Assembly (NCBI GenBank): GCA_026990725.1
Contig: JALXCX010000400.1
Span: 1 to 11,404 of the forward strand
Origin: Desulfobulbaceae bacterium
GTDB taxonomy: Bacteria; Desulfobacterota; Desulfobulbia; Desulfobulbales; Desulfobulbaceae
Direction of reading: 5' to 3'
Length of the DNA stretch: 11,404 bases
Of the stretch, positions 6,397 through 11,404 are shown one piece after another. The position numbers were made by a program, and so were the translations under genes. Position 1 is the first letter of the stretch. Each line of letters begins with the position of its first letter. A model generated the notes under the pieces. It had not been told where the DNA came from. It ran no database searches and saw only the letters and a program-made list of their open reading frames with translations.

Positions 6397-8466
6397 ATGA
6401 GGAAAAGGAAGTTTCTTTGCATAGCAGGGATAGTTCTACTGTTAGGATTAATGCTTGGCAGCGTTTCCTTGGCCGACACAGAAAACAGAGCTGCTGCAGT
6501 TGTTAAGGCCGCTGAAAATGTCCAGGCTCAGGTTCTGGAAAAGGGAAGAGAAACAGGGGTTGATGATCAAACCTCAGCTGCTGCAGCCAAGCAGGATTCT
6601 GCTAAAAAGGTTCCTTTTACCCTGCAGATGGGTATTGTCATGGCCGTGCTTGTCATGGCTATCCTGATGTTTATTTTTGAATGGGTTCGGGTCGATGTAG
6701 TTGGCTGGATTATGATGGTGATTCTTCCTATTCTCGGAGTGGTCACCCCCAAAGAGGCCATCAGCGGGCTCTCCAGTAATGCAGTTGTCTCGATTATCGC
6801 CGTTATCATCATTGGCGCAGGCCTTGATAAAACCGGCTGTATGAACGTGCTTGCCCGCAATATTTTGAAAATTGCCGGTAAATCAGAAAGCAGAATCATG
6901 ACGCTTATCTCGGCAACGGTTGCCTTTATATCAAGTTTCATGCAGAATATTGGCGCCGCTGCCCTGTTCATGCCCGCAGCCATCCGCATTGGCAAACAAA
7001 CTGGTATTCCTGTTTCGCGCATTCTGATGCCGATGGGGTTTTGCGCAATCATCGGGGGGACAATCACGCTGGTCGGGGCAAGTCCCACCATCCTGCTCAA
7101 TGATTTAATTGATCAATCCAACAGTCTCGGTCTGCTCGGTGTTCAGGTGGAGCCTCTTGGCCTTTTCACCCAGACCCCCATTGGTATTGCCCTGGTGACT
7201 GCTGCAATTGTTTATTTTATCATCCTCGGCCGTTTTATTCTACCCAAGGGGGGGGGGACGGATGATGATGCGCATCTGTTACCGTTAACCCTTGCCGATA
7301 CCTATCAGGAAATTGCCGGTGTGTATGAATTGGAGCTGCCCCAGGATTTTGGTTCATACCTGCTTAGTGAGTTGCATATCCGGGATAATTACCACGTTAC
7401 TGTGGCAGGTGTTTATCTGCCTGACACAAATTATAAAAACTTTTCTCCAACCCATGATGAGCATATTCAAGCGGGTGAGACGATTGTTGTGGTGGGGGAT
7501 AAAATGAATGTTCAGCGGTTGGCAGATGAGCTGGACTGCATCTTAAAGGAAGACCTTGAGGTTTTTGCAGAAAACTTCTCTCCCAATAATGCAGGAATTA
7601 TTGAAGGAATTATCACCCCCCGTTCAGAGTTGGTTGGCAAGACACTGGCTGAAGTACATTTTCGCAAAACAAATCATCTCGTACCGGTTGTGCTCTGCCG
7701 TGCCGGTTCCTGTCAGTTTAGAGATATTACGCAGGAGACCCTGAAGGCTGGTGATGCTCTGTTGATGTTTGGCCGATGGGAGGCATTTCATGCCCTGAAG
7801 AAAAAAGATGATTTCACCTTTACCACTGCAATAAAAGGTGAAATCATGCGCGAAGACAAGGCCAAAACAGCCGTTATCTGGTTGGCGGTGGCTATTACTC
7901 TGGTTTTGGGCTTTGAACCGATTACCGGTTTGTTTGGTCACCCCATGAAGCTGTCTCTTTCCGTCTGTCTGCTCACTGGTGCCCTTGGCATGATTTTGAC
8001 CAAGGTATTGTCTGTTGACGAGGCCTATAACTCGGTTGACTGGATGACTGTCTTTTTGCTGGGCGGGCTTATTCCTCTGGGGCTGGCCTTTCAGAAAACC
8101 GGTGCCGCCGCCTGGATTGCCACGACCATTATGAATGCCATTGGAACGGTGCCTAATATTGTTTTTCTGCTGGTTGTCGGTTTGCTGACTTCTTTTTTTA
8201 CACTGGTTGTTTCCAATGTTGGTGCAACTGTACTTCTTGTGCCGCTCTGCATGTCCATGGCTGTCCAGGCCGGGTCTGACCCCCGTATCACTGCCATGGT
8301 TGTAGCCCTTGCCGCCTCTAATACCTTTGTCCTGCCTACGCACCAGGTGAATGCCCTGATTATGCGTCCGGGTGGTTACAAAACTCTGGACTATGCCAAG
8401 GCAGGATTTGGGATGACCTTGCTTTTTCTCGCGGTTTTAATAGGGATGCTTTACATGTTTTATTGA
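6397..8466 (+). CDS. SLC13-type (DASS / CitMHS-like) permease with two RCK_C domains
   Basis: This 689-residue permease belongs to the ion-transporter superfamily that includes SLC13 sodium-anion symporters. It starts with a signal-like segment (cationic start, hydrophobic core, SVSLADT near 22-28) and an Ala-rich stretch to about residue 70. A first membrane half follows (about 73-283), with the substrate-loop motif SSFMQNIGAAALFMP (179-193). Two RCK_C/TrkA-C-like domains lie at about 300-385 and 395-470. The second half (about 490-689) carries VVSNVGATVLLVPLC (604-618). SLC13 proteins with this layout are commonly annotated as sulfate or dicarboxylate permeases; the substrate here is not determined. 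AGGAGG at 6382-6387 lies 9 nt before the ATG at 6397 but only 3 nt before the ATG at 6391, so I chose 6397. A run of ten G (7248-7257) sits just before the first RCK_C domain. NhaD follows 145 bp downstream. Confidence 0.88.
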   Translation: MRKRKFLCIAGIVLLLGLMLGSVSLADTENRAAAVVKAAENVQAQVLEKGRETGVDDQTSAAAAKQDSAKKVPFTLQMGIVMAVLVMAILMFIFEWVRVDVVGWIMMVILPILGVVTPKEAISGLSSNAVVSIIAVIIIGAGLDKTGCMNVLARNILKIAGKSESRIMTLISATVAFISSFMQNIGAAALFMPAAIRIGKQTGIPVSRILMPMGFCAIIGGTITLVGASPTILLNDLIDQSNSLGLLGVQVEPLGLFTQTPIGIALVTAAIVYFIILGRFILPKGGGTDDDAHLLPLTLADTYQEIAGVYELELPQDFGSYLLSELHIRDNYHVTVAGVYLPDTNYKNFSPTHDEHIQAGETIVVVGDKMNVQRLADELDCILKEDLEVFAENFSPNNAGIIEGIITPRSELVGKTLAEVHFRKTNHLVPVVLCRAGSCQFRDITQETLKAGDALLMFGRWEAFHALKKKDDFTFTTAIKGEIMREDKAKTAVIWLAVAITLVLGFEPITGLFGHPMKLSLSVCLLTGALGMILTKVLSVDEAYNSVDWMTVFLLGGLIPLGLAFQKTGAAAWIATTIMNAIGTVPNIVFLLVVGLLTSFFTLVVSNVGATVLLVPLCMSMAVQAGSDPRITAMVVALAASNTFVLPTHQVNALIMRPGGYKTLDYAKAGFGMTLLFLAVLIGMLYMFY

Positions 8467-8485
8467 ACAGGTGCGCTTTGACCGG

Positions 8486-8531
8486 GGAGCAGGGTAGCCT
8501 TTTCTTTTGTAAAAGTGTATATCCTGCTTCC
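8486..8531 (+). promoter_or_regulatory. Intergenic stem-loop between the SLC13 and nhaD genes
   Basis: GGAGCAGG (8486-8493) can pair with CCTGCTTCC (8523-8531), leaving a single bulged base. Inside the loop, CTTTT and AAAAG can form a smaller second stem. There is no U-run directly after the outer stem, so it is not a standard terminator. It could act as an mRNA stability or partial-termination element between the two transport genes. Confidence 0.35.
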
Positions 8532-8587
8532 TGTTAGTGAAGAAACCTTTCCTGCACAACGATCTCGACATGTAAGGGGTTTTTGTG

Positions 8588-8600
8588 CGCAAATTTTGCG
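8588..8600. promoter_or_regulatory. CGCAAA-T-TTTGCG palindrome in front of nhaD
   Basis: A perfect 6+1+6 inverted repeat ends 11 nt before the nhaD start codon, in the region where a ribosome would bind. It could be a repressor operator or, in the mRNA, a small hairpin that limits initiation. No good Shine-Dalgarno is visible here; the closest is GTGAA. Confidence 0.35.
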
Positions 8601-8611
8601 TATCGTGAACT

Positions 8612-10042
8612 ATGAAAATTTTACTTACCACTCTGGTTTCTTTTTTTTATTTGACACTTCCGGCCTTTGCAGAGGAACATGCTGCCGGAGCAGCACATAC
8701 TGTACATGATCTGACCACGACCACTCCTGGTTATGCCTCACTTGCTCTTTTTGTCCTGGCATATCTCCTTGTCATCTTTGAAGAGCAAACCCATCTGCGA
8801 AAAAGTAAGCCTGTTGTCATGGCCGCAGGCATTATCTGGGTGTTGCTTGCCCTGGCCTATCGTCAGGTGGGGATTCCCGCTGAACAGGCCCATGCTGCCA
8901 TTTTGCATAACATGACCGAATATGTCGAGTTGATGCTGTTTCTGCTCTCCGCCATGACCTATATCAATTCCATGGATGAGCGGAATATTTTTCAGGCGCT
9001 ACGCTCCTGGCTTGTGTCCCGTGGTTTTTCCCTGCGGACAGTGTTCTGGATTACCGGTTTTTTAGCGTTTATTATCTCTCCTGTTGCCGACAACCTGACT
9101 ACAGCGCTTCTGATGGGAGCCGTGGTTATGGCGGTTGCCAGGGATAATAAAAAGTTTGTTGCTATTGCCTGTATTAATATTGTTGTCGGTGCAAATGCCG
9201 GTGGCGCATTTTCCCCCTTTGGCGACATTACCACCCTCATGGTCTGGCAGAAAGGACAGGCTGCTTTTGGTGAATTTTTCTACCTCTTTATTCCGGCCCT
9301 GCTCAACTGGCTGGTGCCTGCAGCTATCATGAGTCGTTTTGTGTCAAAAGCTGTGCCCGAGGCCATGGAAGAAAGAATCAGCATGAAGTTTGGCGCAAAA
9401 CGAATTATGTTACTCTTTTTACTGACTATTGTCACCGCGGTTTCGTTCCATAATTTTCTAGAATTGCCTCCGGCTGCAGGTATGATGCTGGGCTTATCGT
9501 ATCTTGGTTTTTTCTCTTATTATATCAAAATCAGGGAAAAGAGAGCTTTGGAATATGATCGTCCTCTGGGTATTTCAAATACCCCGAATAGAGATCCGTT
9601 TGATATTTTTAAAAAGGTGGCTCGGGCAGAGTGGGATACATTGCTCTTCTTTTATGGAGTTATTCTCTGTGTGGGTGGGTTGTCCCAGTTTGGGTACCTG
9701 GCTCAGGTCTCTCACCAGATGTATGAGGGGCTTGGCGCAACAAAAGCTAATGTTCTGGTGGGTATTTTATCTGCTATTGTTGATAATATCCCGGTTATGT
9801 TTGCCGTCCTCACGATGGACCCGGCTATGTCACTTGGCCAGTGGCTGCTGGTTACCCTGACAGCCGGTGTGGGCGGCAGCCTGCTCTCCATCGGTTCTGC
9901 TGCCGGAGTGGCGCTCATGGGAACAGCACGCGGTACCTATACCTTTGGCGCCCATCTCAAATGGATGCCGGTTATTGCTCTTGGTTACGCAGCTTCCATT
10001 TTCGCCCATCTTTTCATTAACGCAAAGCTGTTCGCCATGTGA
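8612..10042 (+). CDS. nhaD: NhaD-type Na+/H+ antiporter
   Basis: This 476-residue membrane protein matches the NhaD family along its whole length. NhaD swaps cytoplasmic Na+ (or Li+) for external protons. It has a cleavable-looking signal (MKILLTTLVS...LPAFA, cleavage near 20/21), a feature seen in NhaD proteins. The characteristic motifs follow in order: ISPVADNLTTALLMGAV, GANAGGAFSPFGDITTLMVW, LLFFYGVILCVGGL, SAIVDNIPVMFAVL and GVGGSLLSIGSAAGVALMG. The two Asp-Asn pairs (VADN and IVDN) lie in the ion-binding region of this superfamily. No other ATG in the vicinity preserves the signal peptide, so the ATG at 8612 is well supported despite a weak Shine-Dalgarno. The gene lies 145 bp after the SLC13 gene and ends at a strong terminator. 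It probably maintains the sodium gradient that the neighbouring permease uses. Confidence 0.95.
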   Translation: MKILLTTLVSFFYLTLPAFAEEHAAGAAHTVHDLTTTTPGYASLALFVLAYLLVIFEEQTHLRKSKPVVMAAGIIWVLLALAYRQVGIPAEQAHAAILHNMTEYVELMLFLLSAMTYINSMDERNIFQALRSWLVSRGFSLRTVFWITGFLAFIISPVADNLTTALLMGAVVMAVARDNKKFVAIACINIVVGANAGGAFSPFGDITTLMVWQKGQAAFGEFFYLFIPALLNWLVPAAIMSRFVSKAVPEAMEERISMKFGAKRIMLLFLLTIVTAVSFHNFLELPPAAGMMLGLSYLGFFSYYIKIREKRALEYDRPLGISNTPNRDPFDIFKKVARAEWDTLLFFYGVILCVGGLSQFGYLAQVSHQMYEGLGATKANVLVGILSAIVDNIPVMFAVLTMDPAMSLGQWLLVTLTAGVGGSLLSIGSAAGVALMGTARGTYTFGAHLKWMPVIALGYAASIFAHLFINAKLFAM

Positions 10043-10045
10043 TAG

Positions 10046-10075
10046 AAAAAGGGAGTGTTGCGGCACTCCTTTTTT
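10046..10075 (+). terminator. Intrinsic terminator after nhaD
   Basis: GGAGTG (10052-10057) and CACTCC (10064-10069) form a perfect 6-bp stem with a TTGCGG loop. A G-T pair and an A5/T5 run (10046-10050 with 10071-10075) extend it, giving a U-rich 3' end. It begins 3 nt after the nhaD stop. The flanking A and T tracts make it potentially active in both directions. Confidence 0.92.
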
Positions 10076-10243
10076 CTCTCTTATTACCGGGACACAATAC
10101 GGAGAGTATCTTCAAAATAACATCTGTTCAGCATAAGACTCATTCTTCCGCGCATAACTTGTAATACAAAAACGGATAATGCTTTGGCCCGCAGGTAGGC
10201 AAATAGTTCCTGCTGGGACATTTTTAATGCACCTGTAAGTTGA

Positions 10244-10501
10244 GCACAACAAAACCTGAGCAGAGAATTATCAGGTTCCTCACCAGAAAGAGATGCTGTT
10301 GATCTATGCTTCTGTTGTGCCCCGGGCGGCCCATGTGTAAGAGACGGAACATCGGCCGAATATACCCATCCCGTTGAACAGAAGGCTCTTTTTGCTGAAT
10401 TGATGGCTCTGTCCTCACAAAATCCCAACCAGATCGACCTCAAAGAGAATATACGCCGAATGCGTGAAGCGCCCCGTTTTGATGTCCGTGCTCCCTGGTA
10501 G
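10244..10501 (+). pseudogene. Possible 3' remnant of an unidentified gene
   Basis: An open frame from 10244 to the TAG at 10499-10501 has no plausible start codon. Its last 44 residues look like genuine protein: HPVEQKALFAELMALS, then a polar stretch with QIDLKENIRRMRE, ending in APRFDVRAPW before the stop. The part before about 10340 is Cys- and Gly-rich and less protein-like, so the true reading frame may have been broken upstream. I do not recognise the family. It could be the decayed C-terminus of a gene that once stood between nhaD and the hyfB-like gene, or simply a chance open frame. Confidence 0.3.
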
Positions 10502-10508
10502 AGTTTTT

Positions 10509-10625
10509 TCATTGTACTTGACAGTTTACACATTTTATGTAAAAAAAGGCTCTGCCGCCACCCATGCTTGTCTCGCCCTTCCGGGATGACTCCCATGAGC
10601 GACGACATCTGGTGCATGCTGCCAT
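10509..10625 (-). CDS. Possible 38-residue zinc-ribbon microprotein
   Basis: An ATG at 10625 opens a 38-codon frame ending in TGA at 10511-10509. The peptide carries two CxxC knuckles, C4-T-R-C7 and C32-V-N-C35. They are separated by exactly 24 residues, with an aromatic run FFYIK just before the second pair. The spacing C-x2-C-x24-C-x2-C and the aromatic-basic lead-in resemble zinc ribbons of the TFIIS / RNA polymerase subunit M type. A purine-rich AAAGGTGA lies 10 nt upstream on the minus strand and could serve as ribosome-binding site. The ORF is too short to exclude chance, and its function is unknown. The frame stays open further upstream without another ATG, so it could instead be the end of a decayed longer gene. 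Confidence 0.35.
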   Translation of the reverse strand: MAACTRCRRSWESSRKGETSMGGGRAFFYIKCVNCQVQ

Positions 10626-10671
10626 TTGTCGCAGTTCACCTTTTTTTTCCCAGACAAAATAGATAGAAATT

Positions 10672-10852
10672 AGGAACAGAGATTAAATAACGTGGACAAT
10701 ATCGTGCTCAGTTTTAGGTCAGGTTTGATCGGTCTAATTGAACGAAACCGCAGACGTAGCAGGGCTACGTCGAGGATTTCGTGATTGAAGAGCGGTCAAA
10801 GATGGCCTGAAGATGAGATGCGAGATGTTCAGGTTATTTAATCTCTATTCCT
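10672..10852. repeat. 181-bp imperfect palindrome, MITE-like or structured RNA element
   Basis: The two halves mirror each other around 10762 without any net insertion or deletion. The ends pair over 20 bp with one mismatch (10672-10691 with 10833-10852, containing AGAGATTAAATAAC). The centre is a perfect 8-bp inverted repeat, GACGTAGC-AGG-GCTACGTC (10753-10771). By hand count about 60 of 89 mirrored positions pair as Watson-Crick, and seven more would be G-U pairs in a plus-strand transcript. It has no coding capacity. The form is typical of short non-autonomous mobile elements or dispersed intergenic palindromes. I see no clear target-site duplication. Confidence 0.75.
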
Positions 10853-10938
10853 TATCAGTCAAGAGGCCGTACCTGTGTCAGCAGGCGGCTTGAACTTGTT
10901 TTTTCGGTAATTATGCCGGCAACCCAGCATGGATAACG

Positions 10939-11404
10939 ATGGCTCTTTTTTTTATCTCCATCATCCTGATTATGGCCGGGGGTGTCCTGCCCCTTCTCCT
11001 GTACCGCTCTTTCAGAATAATGAAGGCGCTCAGCATTGCTTTTCTCTCGGCGGGCTGTCTGAGCGGGCTTGTTTTTGCCCTTCGTCATCTCCAGGATGGC
11101 AGCCAGGTCATTTCTGTCGGGAGGCCCCTGCTCTCTGTTTTCCGGCTTTCTCTGACGGTTGACCCGCTCTCGGCTTTTTTTCTCCTGCCCATTTTTCTTA
11201 TATCTCCCCTGGCGGCCCTGTACAGCTATCATTATCTGGAAAAACCGGCCAGGGGATTGCGGGTGGCTGTCAACTACCTTTTTTTTGCCATTCTGACGGT
11301 CTCCATGGCCCTTGTCGCCTGTGCCGATACCATTGTCAGCTTTGCCATCGCCTGGGAGCTGATGTCCCTGTCGTCGTTTTTTCTGGTTATTTTTGACTAT
11401 GAAA
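10939..11404 (+). CDS. hyfB: HyfB-like hydrogenase-4 / complex-I-type antiporter subunit (5' part, cut by window end)
   Basis: The first 155 codons of an open frame that runs off the window encode a very hydrophobic protein with four to five membrane helices. The segments LSLTVDPLSAFFLLPIFLI and IAWELMSLSSFFLVIFDYE match the N-terminal part of HyfB/HycC-type subunits, members of the NuoL/M/N and Mrp antiporter family, which form the proton- (or sodium-) translocating arm of membrane hydrogenases. The WELMSLSSFFLV motif separates it from NuoL, which has WEGVGLCSY-like sequence there. The frame is closed by a TGA at 10891, and ATG 10939 is the first good start; GGA at 10931-10933 is a weak Shine-Dalgarno. 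The gene lies 86 bp after the palindromic element. It probably begins a separate operon whose partner genes lie outside the window. Confidence 0.75.
   Translation, partial: MALFFISIILIMAGGVLPLLLYRSFRIMKALSIAFLSAGCLSGLVFALRHLQDGSQVISVGRPLLSVFRLSLTVDPLSAFFLLPIFLISPLAALYSYHYLEKPARGLRVAVNYLFFAILTVSMALVACADTIVSFAIAWELMSLSSFFLVIFDYE

Larger units (their letters stand above)
10076..10938. other. Gene-poor region between nhaD and the HyfB-like gene
   Basis: These roughly 860 bp contain no full-size gene that I can recognise. They hold a plus-strand coding-like remnant (10244-10501), a possible zinc-ribbon micro-ORF on the minus strand (10509-10625) and a large palindromic element (10672-10852). A 177-codon minus-strand frame over 10084-10617 is low-complexity in parts and overlaps these in conflicting frames; I do not believe it as a whole. 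The mixture suggests a site of past insertion or gene decay. Confidence 0.6.

Noticed and set aside
7624..8343. 239-codon minus-strand open frame
   Set aside because: It is antisense to the SLC13 gene, with low-complexity His/Asn/Gln-rich sequence and no domain.
8485..8498. GG-N10-GC spacing before nhaD
   Set aside because: Only the four invariant bases fit; the rest of both boxes departs from the sigma-54 consensus, and the site overlaps a stem-loop.
10084..10617. 177-codon minus-strand open frame
   Set aside because: It overlaps the zinc-ribbon frame and the plus-strand remnant, has no recognisable domain, and its composition changes abruptly along its length. Its last 40 or so codons look somewhat protein-like but are not enough to call a gene.
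10693..10708. TGGACAATATCGTGCT, a partial sigma-54 match upstream of the HyfB-like gene
   Set aside because: GG and GC spacing is correct, but the -24 box has A instead of C, and it lies inside the repetitive palindrome, about 230 bp from the start codon. Probably coincidence.
10855..11232. 125-codon minus-strand open frame rich in Lys, Arg and Gln
   Set aside because: It is the antisense shadow of the HyfB-like coding sequence, whose hydrophobic codons give charged residues on the other strand.

Overview
The window looks like chromosomal DNA from a Gram-negative anaerobe of the Desulfobacterota type, perhaps a Desulfobulbales-like sulfate reducer or sulfur disproportionator. This lineage guess is an inference. 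It rests on the moderate GC content, on the use of sigma-54 promoters with NtrC-type activators, and on the combination of a TauE/SafE anion exporter, an SLC13-type anion transporter, an NhaD Na+/H+ antiporter and a HyfB-like antiporter subunit. There are no tRNAs, rRNAs, CRISPR arrays or intact insertion sequences.

Left half, minus strand (27-5569). A tightly packed signalling operon reads leftward: an NtrC-type regulator with a degenerate receiver (RR1), a membrane-bound histidine kinase, and a second NtrC-type regulator with a canonical receiver (RR2). The kinase and RR2 overlap by ATGA. Next on the same strand, across a 317-bp gap, is a TauE/SafE family permease. That gap holds a textbook -24/-12 sigma-54 promoter and, about 150 bp upstream of it, a palindromic site that looks like a binding site for an NtrC-type activator. 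The simplest reading is that the two-component system switches on the exporter next door.

Right half, plus strand (5570-10042). A UspA-fold protein is followed by a large SLC13-type permease with two central RCK_C domains, then by NhaD. A second sigma-54-like element lies just upstream of the UspA-fold gene, so this arm may belong to the same regulon. NhaD ends at a strong intrinsic terminator. The likely joint function is sodium-coupled anion uptake (SLC13), recycling of sodium (NhaD) and anion export (TauE). Sulfate, sulfite or another sulfur oxyanion is plausible, but the sequence does not prove the substrate.

Right end (10076-11404). About 860 bp separate the terminator from the next certain gene. 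This stretch holds a plus-strand coding-like remnant, a possible 38-residue zinc-ribbon protein on the minus strand, and a 181-bp imperfect palindrome that resembles a non-autonomous mobile element. The window ends inside the 5' part of a HyfB-like gene (hydrogenase-4 / complex-I-type proton-translocating subunit), which probably opens another operon.
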